Both the position numbers and the translations under genes were made by a program. DNA of 64,000 bases from Ostrinia nubilalis. Lineage: Eukaryota; Arthropoda; Insecta; Lepidoptera; Crambidae. Shown here one piece after another: positions 36,363-48,985 of this stretch; position 1 is the first letter of the stretch, and every line of letters begins with the position of its first letter. Location of the stretch: positions 2,232,001 through 2,296,000 of the forward strand of contig NC_087107.1 of assembly GCF_963855985.1 (NCBI RefSeq), given 5' to 3'. The notes beneath the pieces were generated by a model. It was not told where the DNA came from and did not search any database. It saw only the letters and a list, made by a program, of their open reading frames with translations.

Positions 36363-39300
36363 TTAAAATTCAGGATCCGGCGCATCGATGGCATATCCAA
36401 ACTTCTGCAAAGCGGTTTTGATTTCACCAAATACTGTTGGGTCTTCAATAGTCGCGGGCAACTTCACTAGTTGCGACCTTGCAAGCTTCGCAATAGCACC
36501 TCTTAGGGCTTTGCCAGATCTGGTACGTGGGAGGGCTGGTACGGCTACAGCTTTTCTGAATGCTGCTATAGGTCCGATGAGATGACGAACCAGAGCGATC
36601 AGTTCTTGGGTGACAGTGATTTCAGCAACGATTTCTTCATCTGCAAATAGTTATTGAAAGTTGTGAAAAGTAGCAAAAACATATTTTATTATAAAATGTT
36701 TTTCTTAAGTTGGAACGTGAGAGTGAGTGTACACTAAATCCTCTATTTTGCCTCTGTAAATTAGTGAGGGTCATCCACTTGCAGAGTACTAAATGACCTG
36801 TTTATGATGATGATGATAAAGAATAAAAGATACTCACCATCTTGAGGTGGTCTCATGACGTATAAACACAGCGGCACATCTCCTTTAGTAGGGTCTGGGG
36901 CCCCGACCACAACAGCATCGGCAACTCTGGCGTGCTTCAATACTACGTCTTCCAGCGCCGCTGTTGAAAGACGGTGGCCGGCGACATTTATGACGTCATC
37001 TGCTCTGGCCACCACCCACACTGCTCCTTCAGCGCTTATCCAGCCGGCATCCTGAGTGTCGTAGTAGCCCTAGAAAGTAGGAGAAATAAACATTAGCTTT
37101 TCAATGTGACAAACAACAGTTTTCTGTTTTTATGTTTGGTTTTGACTTATTATTACTGTTGTTGTTCATCAATCATTAACATAATTTATGCTCATGAACA
37201 TAAACTGATATTAACACAAAAGCAAAACTTACAGGATAGGATTCGAAGTAAGTTTTTTTGAAGCGTTCGTCAGCTTGCCACAATGTAGAAGCAAAGCCAG
37301 GTGGAAGTGGAAGCTTGGCGACTAGTCTGCCTACTTCGCCAGTCTGACATTCTATGCCATCTTCTCGAAACGTACGAACTGAAACAAATAAAAATAATAC
37401 CATTTAGGTGAAAGTAACAGTTTCATTTATTTATTTTATAGCAATGAAAATAAAATGATAATGGTATGAAACCATCAGATTGAATCTCTTACTATCATAT
37501 CCAGGAACAGGATATCCTGCAGAGTGAGGCGGCACTGCTTTGACGCCATATCCCAAGCATGCAGCGGTGATGGCGGAACCAGTCTCCGTTTGCCACCAGT
37601 GGTTCAATACAGGAACTCCAAATACGCGTTCAGCCCATTGCTGAAATCATTAAAACTATTGTTTTTACAGTGCCTGTGTCACATGGATAGAAAAATTCCA
37701 CTCCGTACTCTACAAGATAGTCCATTTTGTTTTTTTTAAATATCTCGACGTTGGAATGTAGTCTGTTACCATCCAGTGAATTCCAATGTGTATAGAACAC
37801 AGTATAAGTTAATACAGTAATCGTATTTAATGTATCATTTTCAGTAATGAAAATGGGAGCAGCTAACTCAATTCTTTTCTACGAACCGCAAAATACATGT
37901 AAATTGTAACAGTCAGTTTGTTTTTCCTACTATTTATAGTGTACCTACTATACCGTTTAATTTACTGTTTAAACAATGCCACAGGGCAGAGATCAGAATC
38001 GTGGCGTTGAATTTAATCTACATAACGTTAAAACATGCTGTCAATATGTGAATAGGGACAATAACCTTCCAATTAAATACATGTTTACTGTTAACCTAAA
38101 TATTTTTATTATTTTATTATATTTAAAGGCATTAATCTGTTCTATTGTGTAATAGTCATTAAATATAAAATAATTAACTAAGTTTCTTCTTGGTCTTTCA
38201 CCATGCGTTGCATAGCGCTTTTCAAAATGTAAAGCATTATTCCATTGACCTTAGCTATTTCCAATACAGTCGACTGCTACATTACATTGTTTACGTATTG
38301 ATATATTCCGGTTTATTTCGATTTATTTAATTAAACACAATTAGGCACAGACACCTACCTACTTTAACGCATTAGCGTTCTATCATAAGATAGAACTCGA
38401 TGAAAAACAAAATTAATACTTTTACTCACTCTAGTATCTTGGTCGCAATGTTCACCAGCCATAAATACAGTCTTCAAAGAATTTCCACAGTAACGTCTGG
38501 CGTATTTAGCTGATGGATCTGCACGTTTCAGAACTCGGAAAGCAGTAGGTATAGTGAAAAGAGCATTCACTCTATGCTGCTCTATTATTCTGTGGAGAAA
38601 TCGCAGAATAAGTAAGTACCTATATCTACTAATAAAAAACAAGAATTTTAATCCATTTAGATTAGGTTAAGTAAAAAATAATACTGAGGGATTAATACTA
38701 AATCGAAAGTAATTTGTGGCACCTACCTAAAATATTGTCCTGGGTCCGGAGTCCTGTCCGGTTTGCCCTCATAAAGTACTGATGTTAACCCAGCCAATAA
38801 CGGTCCGTAACAGATGTAAGAGTGACCGACCACCCATCCCAGGTCTGATGCAGACCACCACACGCCTTTCTTTAGGCCGTATACTGCATGCATTGACCAA
38901 CACAAGGTGGCAGCATGACCGCACGGACGTTGAACGCCCTTCGGTGCATCAGTAGTACCTGTAAATAAACCATATTTCTTTAATCCGCTAGACCAAGAAC
39001 TACACTATCACTTGACTAGGGGATAATTAATTTTTATTTTCAGCAAATAAAATTTAAAGCTATCCGCTGAAGCCAAGCATTAGACGATCATCTATCATCT
39101 ATGTAAAAAATATAATCCCATATTTTTATTACATACCACATTATTTATTATTACATACCTGATGTATACAAAATATACAGCGGTTCGTTTGCCTCCACTG
39201 ACACGCAAGGTACAGGATCCGCCTCCAATGCCTCCTGCCAGGAGATGTCCCTGTCTTGCTCTAAAGCACATTCGAGCACTCGCCTACGTTGGTATATAAT

Positions 39301-42300
39301 GCATTTTCGAGGCTGATGCGTGCTTTGGCAGAGTGCCTCGTCTAGTATATCCTTGTACCTAGTAATAAAAGCATTTTTATTAAGACAAAAAATTAAATTA
39401 CACAAAAACAATATGTAAAATTATTCAAATGATGTTGAATAATTTCATTTAACAATTTTTAATTATTACCAAAAAGATATTAAGAAAAAAGTTTTATACG
39501 TTTTCAAAAATGTCTGATTTAATATTTTCCTACGACGTAAACTCTATGGTTTTGCATTTTTAACATAGAGTTATTTAATAACTCTATGATTTTTAAATAT
39601 GGCGTAGGTAAAAAAGCGCGCGAAATGTTTGAAAAAGTTTCCGAAAGTTAAGTTAATTTACTTTAAATAATTTGCTTGATTAAATTAAAATAATTATTCG
39701 GGTCTTTACTATGATTATTTATGTATGTACGTGAGTAAATTCAAGACATGTGAACAAAGTGAAAGTGTTGTTTTTGTATTGAATCATACCGAACAATTTT
39801 GTTAGGTTCCACTCCACAGCTGGCCGCAATGATCACAGTGGGCTCTGCGTGTTCGATTCTAGTCCTCAATTCCCTTGCAGCAAAACCTAAACAATAACAA
39901 AAATATGAAATACGATTAAGAAGCCATTAGATGGAAATACAGTGAAAGAAAAGGTAAATTTGAGCTTTATAACTTTATAGCAAGACAACTCGTAATCTGT
40001 TGTTAATTTTCTGCAAGTTTATAGAACTCGTGCTTACGGAACTAATATGAGAACATCAGGAATTTGACTCCAATTCTTTTGCGTTGAGAATGTAGGGTAT
40101 ATTCTCCATTTGCCGCAGATAAATTACTGAATAGGAAACTAAATAGCCCCATGATGATGATGATGAGTTACAATACAAATACACGAGCTATTAGCCTACC
40201 TCCAAACACCACGGAGTGTATAGCGCCGATCCTGTTGGTGGCCAGCATACTGACGATCGCTTCAGGGATCAGCGGCATGTAGATCAGCACTCGGGAGCCC
40301 CGCGTGACCCCCAGGGCTGACAACTTGCCGGCCATGCGGGACACCTTCGGAAAATTGCTAGGTAAGTATTTGTTTGTACCATATCTGTTTTGATGGGGAA
40401 ATATGGCTACTGACTTTTTAATTTATTTGTGAAAGTGACGTAATACATTACTTATTTAATATTTAAGTATTTTTACAATTAAGTTACAAACTAAGTAACT
40501 TAATTATTTATTATACCTAAGAGTTAGGTATATTGAGGTTTGAGGTTGCTGCCTTCTCACTAATGGAACCTACATGGCCCTATGCTACGACTTTACTAGT
40601 TCGCAATAAAATCGTTCAGACTTACTCCGTTTCCAGGGTTAGAATGGGAGTGATTTTATGAGAAGCTGTGAGAGTTTTTGGTTATTGGTTCCATCAATTC
40701 CAGAAATGATCTCTTTCAATCAAGTCGACCGTTTGGTGTAGTGGTTCGAAACGGACTACTATTCCGGAGGTAGCGGGTTCGATTCCCGCACAGTACCAAA
40801 CATTTGTGTGCATGAACATATTTATTTGTATTGGACTGGGTGTTTTCTATGTATAATAAATATGTATTTACAAAGGTATCCTTCCGTTTGGCCAAATTAC
40901 TTTTCGCCAAATTTCACTTCGCAAACAACTTATCGCCAAAGTTTCATTTCCCAAATGAACTTTTAGCAACTGTACTTTTCGCAACTAATTCATTTGGTCA
41001 AATTATCATTTGGCAAAATTTTACTTGGCAAATGTTTATATAGCAAATGTTTTATTTTGCCAAATATTATATCCCAAATAATTTGTTTGGTCAAATTGAC
41101 ACTTCACATTCTTACCTACCGTTACCCACAAATCAAAGCATAAGGCACATGATCATGGTTTTCACAAGAATTTTATGTAAAACAAAGAGATTACAGAAAA
41201 TAGTATGGTTGCAAAAAGTAGGTATTGCAGAAAATAGTAGGTTAGGTTAGGTTAGAACAGTAACCCTTAATGCGCGAAGGCGAGCGAAGCGTGCCGCGGC
41301 AGCGGCCGCCGAGCGCTAGAATCACCTCTATTTTGGAAATTTCGATAAAAATAATGAAATAAAAAAATCTATTTAGAACAAATTTTATATTATCTACCCA
41401 CTAAAGAAAATAATAACCACAAGCTAATTTATATTCCATTCTATGCACCAATCAAATTATTTTGTAAATAGTTTATTGTGAAACATTTTTGCCAAATGAA
41501 ACATTTGGCAAAACATACTTTGCCAAACAATAATTTGCTAAACAATAATATGCCAAAAACGACATTTGCGAATTAAAAGTTTGCAATAAGTTGTTTTGCC
41601 AAATGAGAATTTGCTAAATGAAAATTTGCGAAACGTTGTTTGCGATGTGATAATTTGGGAAACGTTTTTTGGCCAAACATTAGTAATCCATTTACAAAAT
41701 ATAGACCACCTTCTGAAGTTTGATGTCCTGATATAGTTAAGTAATAATAAAGTGTAATTGACATACCTGATCTTTCAGCTCAGCGTACGTGATCTTCCTG
41801 ACGGTGTCAGTGAGCGGCGAGTCGTGCACCAATGCGACGCAGTCTCCCTTGCCACTGCTGACGTGGCGGTCCACCGCATTGTGGCATACCGACATTTCGC
41901 CACCAACCCACCTGGCATTAGATTTTTGTTAGGAAGCTGTAGAACTGGCGCTTAGAATGTGAATTTACTATGTTAAATCATCATCATCATTTCAGCCATA
42001 GGACGTCCACTGCTGAACATAGGCCTCCCCCAATGATTTCCACAATGGCCAGTTTGTGGCGGCCTGGCCCTGCATCCAGCGCCTTCCCGCTACCTTTATG
42101 AGGTCGTCGGTCCACCTTGTGGGTGGACGTCCTACCCTGCGCTTTCTGGTACGTGGCCTCCACTCCGAACCTTGCTGCCCCATAGGCCGTCAGTTCCATG
42201 CCATGTTATTCCTATGTTATATGTATGTTAGCCAATAAATGTGATCGAATCAGAAATGAAGAGATCCGTAAGATAACCAAAGTTCAAAAAGGTTCTCGAG

Positions 42301-43279
42301 TGATCACGCGCCAGATGCAGCAGGCCTTCCACTCGATGGACCGAAGACCTAGTGATGGTTACTGAAGGCGTATAGATGCAGCCAGCGCAGGACTAGTCAT
42401 TGTGGAAATTCTTGGGAGAGACTTTTGTTCAGTAGTGGACATGTGTATCTATTTTCATTTTCTGGTTAATCCATTCCTTTCAGTAATATTGAATACTGTT
42501 ATCTAATTAATCGTGTAACTGATACTGACTTCATTGCATATTCAAGCGTTTATTTGTGTGGGGGTTACGCAAGGAACGGTACTTTGCCCTTTAGTATTCG
42601 TATCAAGTTATTTCTGCTAAGTTACACATACCATTTAGTAAACGGTGGGTTGGAATTATCGAGGACTCTGTCCCAAGGTTTGCTCCACTCCAGCTCATGG
42701 CCGACCTCTGCCCAGAACCCGTCGGGGTCGTCCAGGGAGCGACGGTGGGCCTTCTGGTATACCGGTGTGACACCACTCTCTCCTAAATAGGATAAATAAG
42801 GTAAGTGTAAGTAGGTACTTATTACTAGCTATTTGTCCGGCGTTCCCTTGTCCGTCTCCATGGTACAAGAGAGGCGAAATTGCGGAGTGGTTTATCTAAC
42901 ATAGTAAAGTTTCATTTCTCCAGACTCTCACAATCTTTCTCGTTTTTAGTGCAGTAAGCCTACCTACTTAGGTATTTATAACGATTTTTAGTTTAAATCT
43001 CCTCTACCGATTTATCGCAAACAAATTACCTAGCTACTAATATTCAAGCCCTCCAAGTAGCTAAGCTAATTGTATTTGAAGCGAGTTCACCACAATAGTC
43101 TAGTAAAGTACATTATCTAAACTATGAATTAATTACAATAATGTGAAGTTATCATCAAAATACTTACCATAACTTTCTATATCAGCTGCCGAGACAAAAG
43201 TTTTCTTTTTTAATTCACTAATCGACGATTCGAATTTGTTTTTTTCAATTTTGGGAATCCCTTCGCTTTCTTGGTGCAT
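36363..43279 (-). CDS. ACSS3: Acyl-CoA synthetase short-chain family member 3 (propionate-CoA ligase type), 12 exons
   Basis: The enzyme activates propionate and other short-chain acids to acyl-CoA via an acyl-adenylate. Exons in coding order: 43168-43279, 42632-42782, 41767-41911, 40200-40344, 39790-39886, 39159-39358, 38727-38958, 38430-38589, 37493-37640, 37233-37378, 36838-37069, 36363-36640. Splice sites are GT..AG and phases match, giving 681 residues, close to the family length. Motifs: [11 protein letters not shown] at 281-291 (phosphate-binding loop), HWWQTETG at 428-435, [11 protein letters not shown] at 535-545, and TRSGK with the presumed catalytic lysine K633. An in-frame TGA shortly upstream supports the start ATG. 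The N-terminus ([10 protein letters not shown]) is acidic and has no obvious mitochondrial presequence, unlike vertebrate ACSS3. The loop has D287 where Gly is usual. Introns carry a SINE, a foldback element and RTE-like fragments. Confidence 0.95.
40728..40880 (+). mobile_element. tRNA-derived SINE
   Basis: The tRNA-like head has box A (TTTGGTGTAGTGGTTCGAAA) and box B (GCGGGTTCGATTCCCGC). A short body and AT-rich tail follow. There is no convincing complete cloverleaf or anticodon arm, so it is not called a tRNA gene. Confidence 0.7.
40885..41690. mobile_element. Unclassified foldback element rich in TTTGCCAAA/TTTGGCAAA words
   Basis: Both flanks consist of dozens of dispersed words of the type ttgccaaa and ttcgcaaa. 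They are inverted between the left part (40885-41105) and right part (41490-41690). The centre includes three TTAGG units at 41238-41256 and a GC-rich block at 41270-41320. No coding frame. Confidence 0.55.
41975..42205 (-). mobile_element. RTE-like retrotransposon 3' fragment
   Basis: The minus strand shows [20 protein letters not shown] and then [18 protein letters not shown] residues, the C-terminus of an RTE-like polymerase. It lies in ACSS3 intron 2. Confidence 0.75.
42240..42460 (+). mobile_element. RTE-like retrotransposon 3' fragment, inverse orientation
   Basis: Plus-strand scrap starting TCGAATCAGAAATGAAGAG with degenerate RTE-like C-terminal sequence. With the preceding fragment it forms a head-to-head pair. 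Confidence 0.6.
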
Positions 43280-43289
43280 TTTTGACTGT

Positions 43290-44170
43290 CACCAAATTCG
43301 CAAAATTAATAAAAAACACTTTTTTGGTTTTGAGTCGGCAAACCTACTCGGGATTTAATACGGTACTGTCGGGAGTAATAAGTCATTCCAGTAGCCCGTA
43401 GTCTTATTTCACCACATTTAAATTCCCGTTTACATATGAATGAATGACCCATGACACTATTGAATTATTAACTAGACTGAATGTAGCCGTCATGAAATTC
43501 CGGTTTATTATTCCGACACGATCCGGGATTCATGTTATTTTTACGGGAATAGGTAGCTAACAGACTCTAGCTTATTATCATAATAAACGATAATATAATA
43601 GCCTAAATGCATTATACATTGTAGAGAATACGAGTACTGTACGTATAGAAGATGTATTTATCCTTCTCAATTCTTTGAAAGTTTGGTCCTACTTACTTAA
43701 AATGGCCACTGGCTTCTCAAACAAATACCTACCCATATCTTGCTGTAGAGCTCTGCTTGCAAAGACAGGCCTTGATCACCTAGATCAAGTTAATTGCATG
43801 GCTATCTAGCCTTTTCGACACTTATTATCAGAAAGGTGGAGGAAAACCGCAAAATCAGAATTGGAAGAAAAACTAACCGCGCGAACCCCGGGATTGCATT
43901 TCACGGGATAGATGCACGTCACTAAACAAACAGTATAGTCGCAGTTCAGAATAGTAACATGCAAGAAGGAAATGTTTAACTGTATCGTCTATTTTTCATT
44001 GAAAATAGGTAGGTTCTATTCCCAAGTTTAGAAATGCATTTTAAACTTTAATAAATACCTTGCAGATGATGGCTTAATTAAGGTTGGTTAATGATTTAAA
44101 GTTGTCGGGGCTCTTTACAGATTTGTCCATCCTCTAAAGAAAAGAGAGAAACAGAATCGCATGGATAATA
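43290..44170. other. Intergenic DNA, nothing recognised
   Basis: Region upstream of ACSS3, presumably with its promoter. No TATA box or repeat can be assigned with confidence. Confidence 0.5.
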
Positions 44171-44179
44171 GCGTCAAGA

Positions 44180-44520
44180 TTTTTTTTATCCACAACGAGG
44201 AAGCTCTTGGCCTGTATCTCACCTGATGGTAATTTATGATCAGGCCGAAGGTGGAAACGAGCATTACCCGGAATCCTCAACCACGGAGGAACTGGCTATC
44301 TTACCTCTAACTGCCGGGACACTACAATGCTGTTAACATTGTTATGGCGACAGACTTAGGTAAGTACGATGGTGGTAGCTAGCCAAGCGGACTTATTAGA
44401 ACAAGCCCTACCACCAACCAAACCGAACAGAAAAATCTGCCCCCACTGGAAATTGAACCCGGGACCTCTGCGTCTGAAGCAGGTGGTCTTACCACTAGAG
44501 CACAGAGGCGGTTATGCCGA
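44180..44520 (-). mobile_element. tRNA-derived SINE, family S, copy 1
   Basis: On the minus strand the head has a box A-like GTGCTCTAGTGGTAAGACC and box B GTCCCGGGTTCAATTTC. The 3' end is A-rich (ATAAAAAAAAT). It is nearly the same as 48655-48985. Confidence 0.75.
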
Positions 44521-44748
44521 ATTTAATGGTAACTTAGACTTAAAAACATAACATAACTTTCATACAAGATATTTTTCCTGGAGTCTCTCCCACTACATCC
44601 AGCCATAAGTCATTTAGAAACTATAAATTTATTATGACTCGACCAGAAATTGAACCTATCTCTCTCACTAACTCCTTTTTAGCACAAATAACGCAAAGGA
44701 CACTACCGATTCAAGAGGTCTCGATCCCTGTCGGCTGCTGAGGGCTTA

Positions 44749-44926
44749 GACTAGGCGCAGACCACCGATTTTTAGTTGGCCGATAGTTGTGCCAGATTTT
44801 AAATTGTATGAAGAATCGGCCAAATCAAATCGGTGTAATGTGCGCACTCCCATACATGCCCATACTGATCAACTGCCAGACTAAACTATCGGCCGACGAA
44901 AAATCAACGGTGTGCGCCTACTCTTA
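44749..44926. mobile_element. Inverted-repeat MITE
   Basis: Ends TAGGCGCAGACCACCGATTT and its imperfect complement, with internal ACTATCGGCC inverted blocks. Confidence 0.65.
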
Positions 44927-44927
44927 G

Positions 44928-45034
44928 TGTGAGTTTACATCAAACGTCGTCACTAGCGAGCGCGTTAAAATCTAATCAATAAAATGTTCATACATTTATT
45001 GATGATTTCGAATGCGTTTGATGTAAACTCACAC
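44928..45034. mobile_element. Short foldback MITE
   Basis: AGTGTGAGTTTACATCAAAC at the left and GTTTGATGTAAACTCACACT at the right form perfect inverted ends, 107 bp in all. Confidence 0.75.
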
Positions 45035-45237
45035 TACGCCCCTTATTATGGTAAGCCCATAATAAGGGGCATATAATGTAACTTTTAACACTGTTAAAAT
45101 AAACATATAAGTCTAGCGAGAAATTTTAGTACCTAGCTTAATTTAACAATAGTAGTAGTCTCGGTTAGAAAATCTGCTTACCTCGAAAATACGAAAAGGT
45201 GTTTAGGAGTAGACCGGCTTCTCGTCTTATCCGTAGG

Positions 45238-45479
45238 TGAGCAAAGGACACCAAAGAGTCGCATTGAGTCCACTTTCATCACCTGGGTGGTCAAATCCAG
45301 GTGATCAAAGTGGAATAGAGTGATCAAAGGACACCAAAATGTCGCTTGGAGTCCACTTTCATCACCTGGGTGATCAAATCCAAGTGACCAAATTGGAATA
45401 GTGATCAAAGGACACCAGTGTCGCTTGGAGTGTACTTTTATCACCTGGGTGATCAAATCCAGGCGATCAAAGTGAATAG
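45238..45479. repeat. Minisatellite, about 3 units of 80-88 bp
   Basis: Units contain GATCAAAGGACACCA and CACTTTCATCACCTGGGTG. No coding meaning; the open frame across them is incidental. Confidence 0.8.
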
Positions 45480-45731
45480 ACCTACGATCTTACTTATAAA
45501 ATGTACTTACTTTTACGTTTATGGTCATCTTGAAACCGTAGCTTCGCCGCAGTGTTATCCCGTAGTATAGAATTATTAGTGATCAAATTCAAAAAACGAT
45601 TCACTGACTGACTCGGCTTTAAGATATCTAAAAAGGACAAAAATAATTAGTAGAGTACTATTATATCAGCCTTTTAGTTTTATCCACAACGAAGTTACAG
45701 GCGGTCGAAAATGGCCTGAATTGCTTCGAGA

Positions 45732-45802
45732 AAAGGATGGTACGGCCGTGCCACTTTTTTGCTCGACTTGGTGGGGGCACTGCCGTGCCCCCAGATAAGT
45801 CA
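45732..45802. repeat. Short GC-rich hairpin repeat, second copy
   Basis: Inverse-orientation relative of 21366-21440, with GGGGGCACTGCCGTGCCCCC. Confidence 0.6.
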
Positions 45803-46074
45803 AAAGGATGAGGTAATAATCTATGTTTTTTATTTGCGGAGGCTAAATTACCGGAGATTGGTTTTTGAAAGATACATTATATTTAAATATTCTTTCGCTA
45901 TTCAAGAAACAAAATACATATTTTTTTACTTTATCGGAAATTAAACCACATTTTAAATTGTCCAAAGATTTATTTATTTATTTCTTCTAGGTTCAAATTA
46001 TAAATTCATGATAATCTTAAGTTAAACAGACACATAATAGAATAGATAGTAGTATTTGTATTTTTATTTATTAC

Positions 46075-46620
46075 TAGCGGCCGCCCGCGACTTCGTACGC
46101 GTGGATCCCGTTTTACCCCCTTCATCTATCTTAGGCGGTTTAGATTTTTTCATACAAATGTTTTTTCCCGCTAACTCCGTTCCCGTGGGAATTTTGCAAT
46201 ATCCTGTTGTAACTAAGCTTTAAGTTTACTAAGGTACCTGCATGCCAAATTTCAAGCGTCTAACTTAAGCTGTTTAGATTTTTCATACAAAAGGATTTTC
46301 CCGCTAATTCCCGTTCCCGTAGGAATTTCGGGAATTCCTTGTTGTAACTAAGCTTTAAGTTTACTAAGGTACCTACATACCAAATTTCAAGCGTCTAACT
46401 TAAGCGGTTTAGATTTTTCATACAAAAGGATTTTCCCGCTAATTACTGTTCCCGTGGGAATTCCTAAATATACTATAACCTGCCCAGGAGTATGAAGAAT
46501 AATTGTACCAAGTTTCGTTAAAATCCGTCGAGTAGTTTTTGTTTCTATAAGGAACATACAGAGTACAGACAGACAGACAAAAATTTTACTGATTGCATTT
46601 TTGGCATCAGTATCGATCAC
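46075..46620. repeat. Interspersed lepidopteran repeat with internal tandem units
   Basis: Starts CTAGCGGCCGCCCGCGACTT. It contains 2.5 units of about 126 bp with TTCCCGTGGGAATT and AACTAAGCTTTAAGTTTAC blocks, and ends in an ACAGACAGACA run. It is related to 5655-6060. Confidence 0.65.
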
Positions 46621-46639
46621 TAATCACCCCACTGATAGT

Positions 46640-47790
46640 TATTTTGAAAATATATTTCATGTACAGAATTGACCTCTCTACAGATTTATTATAAGTAGGT
46701 ATAGATATAGATTATTTTTAATCCTCAGGAAGGTCTGCTCGAACTTATGTATGTAGATTTCCAGGTAAAAAGCAAACGTTAAAAAATTCAACGTTAATCC
46801 TAGATAACCGACTTACCTCTATCTCTTGATGATATTTGAGCAAACATGTTCGTTTTGAAAATATAGACAAACTACTATCCGTTCCGCTGGCGATATGACG
46901 TCACTCGAAGGGAAGCGTCAATAATTTTATCAAACTATATTTAAAATATTTTTTATTTAAGTATTATTATTGATAAAAATTGTATCTTTGCGTAAAATAA
47001 GATACATTAATTGCGTTTAATCACTAACTAATTGCGTTTAATCGCGGTTGGGGGAGGGGACGCGCGTTCCACGGACTGGCAAACTTAGCGCGAACGGGTA
47101 GTATGCACGTGCCTAGACCATGTGTTACCTATTTATAATATTCCATAACTAGATGCTAATAGGTATTTTTGAAAACTAGAGTTGGGTAGAAATACTATTT
47201 GAGTATCTAGGTAATACATCGATGTCGAATTGTCATTAAATGGTGTCTTTTCCCTTGATGTTGTAGATACCAAAGTCAGTAAGTAACATCACACCTTCCC
47301 AAACCGTCTGACCAGGGTGGGAAGTATGGACAAATTATGTATTTTCCTCTGGCTAATAAGAGAGGATCATTTCTGCAATGAAGACTTAGGGCGCCTTCAA
47401 ATTTGCCGCAAAGTTCCGCGCGTCTACAACGCTGCTTTATAAATGTACTATCTATTCGCCCGCGTGAAATTTTGTTTGTCACAGAAAAACTTAATAGCGC
47501 GCGCCCCTGTTTAAAAAACTGGGATAAAAACTACCCTATTTCCTTTATCCAGTTAGGTGTACCAATATGATCCACAATGTCATCCTCCATCCACAACATT
47601 CGAGAATTCATGGGTAGTTAAGACTTGGAGTACGGAACCCTAATAACATCTATGTGATGGAGTTTACGGGTGTATTAATGGGATTTGATAATTTATGGAA
47701 TAAAATTACCATTATTGATAAGCATTTGCGTTCATTAGAGCCTGGTTGCAGTCGTGAGAAATTAATTAATACATTTAACACAGTAAATTA
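46640..47790. other. Intergenic DNA with a Helitron-like fragment
   Basis: About 47455-47560 resembles the end of a Lep1-type element on the minus strand (CGCCCGCGTGAAATTTTGTT). The rest shows nothing recognisable and must hold the promoter of the gene at 47793. Confidence 0.45.
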
Positions 47791-47792
47791 AC

Positions 47793-48412
47793 ATGCTTTA
47801 CACCTTTATTTTCACATTGCGTAAGTTACTCATTTTAAAAATACAACCCGTTTAATATAATTCATAATTATTTTAAATGAGGCATCACGCTAAATGACGT
47901 CACAGAGTGTCATAGCCTTAGGCCTCAGTGACTTCTCTCTGTGTCAAAGGCGAGAGTGGTACTTCTGGAGGAGGACTTGTGAGTTTTAAACGGCTACATT
48001 CAGTTCACTTTTTTCCCGATATTTTTCAGTGATACCATCAACTCTCGCATACACAGTAAAAGTGAAAGGCACTATTGAACTTGGTGACCAGATAGCCGAC
48101 ATATTAAAAGAGTTCAAGGACCGATTTGTCAGACAAATGGAAGACTTACCTTCAATAAATAACGTTAAAACTGTGTCGGTACCTGTTGCTGAGAACAGCG
48201 ATGGTATGCCTCAGCCTCGAGACGTCCCATTTCTGAACGATATTCCAATAATGGAGAACACACAAGAAAAGGATGTTAGCGTAGAATCTATTGATGTCCC
48301 GTTGCTGGATGAGATAGTAAGCAAAAAAGAAGGTCGAGTGCATATTTATGGGAATCACAAAAATAGTAAGGCTAGAAGACCACACGAACCCTTAAACAAT
48401 ATCGTTGTGTAA
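47793..48412 (+). CDS. Small predicted secreted protein of unknown function, two exons
   Basis: Exon 1 (47793-47820) encodes MLYTFIFTL plus one base and ends at a GTAAGT donor. The intron 47821-48029 ends in TTTTTCAG. Exon 2 (48030-48412) continues in phase, giving 136 residues. The join makes a hydrophobic leader, MLYTFIFTLLIPSTLAYTV, typical of a signal peptide. The mature part is acidic in the middle, with two related stretches (DVPFLNDIPI and DVPLLDEIV), and ends with a basic KNSKARRPHEP segment. No cysteines are seen, so it is not a disulphide-rich peptide. AATAAA at 48433-48438 lies just past the stop. I recognise no family; a lineage-specific secreted protein or peptide precursor are possibilities. 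Confidence 0.65.
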
Positions 48413-48432
48413 GTGACCTGAAACGTTTAACA

Positions 48433-48438
48433 AATAAA
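48433..48438 (+). terminator. Polyadenylation signal of the small secreted-protein gene
   Basis: AATAAA 21 bases after the TAA stop at 48410-48412. Confidence 0.6.
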
Positions 48439-48654
48439 ACAATGATCATTAGTATGATTTTATACTTTTCTAAGGTTCATCCCAATCAAATACTGCCACC
48501 AAATATAGCCAGTAACCATTAAGATCAAGCAACATTACTCAATCACATACTCAGTAAAAGTCGATATGTTGTCCTGACGTTTTGGTAGGAAATGGACCTA
48601 CTTACATACAAGAGGTTTAATTTGTCCTCTCGGGAACACAGAAATTAGAAATTT

Positions 48655-48985
48655 CTTTTTTTTATCCACAACAAGGAAGCTCTTGGTCTGAATCTCACCT
48701 GATGATAACTGATGATCAGGCCGAAGGTGGAAGCGAGCTTCACCCGGAATCCTCAACCACGGAGGAACTGGCTATCTTACCTCTCACAGCCGGAACACAA
48801 CAATGCTGTTAACATTGTTGTTATGGCGACAGACTTAGGTAAGATGGTGGTAGCTAGCCAGGCGGACTTAGAACAAGCCCTACCACCAACCAAACCGAAC
48901 AGAAAATTGTGCCCCCACTGAGAATCGAACCCGGGACCTCTGCGTCTAAAGCAGGTGGTCTTATAAGTAGACCACAGAGGCGGTT
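48655..48985 (-). mobile_element. tRNA-derived SINE, family S, copy 2
   Basis: Same family as 44180-44520, with the GGTCCCGGGTTCGATTCTC box B on the minus strand and an A-rich 3' end at 48655-48665. Confidence 0.75.

Noticed and set aside
40728..40800. tRNA gene
   Set aside because: Boxes A and B are present, but the cloverleaf is poor and a SINE body and tail follow.
41238..41256. Telomere repeat or telomeric retrotransposon site
   Set aside because: Only about three TTAGG units; such short runs are common inside lepidopteran chromosomes.
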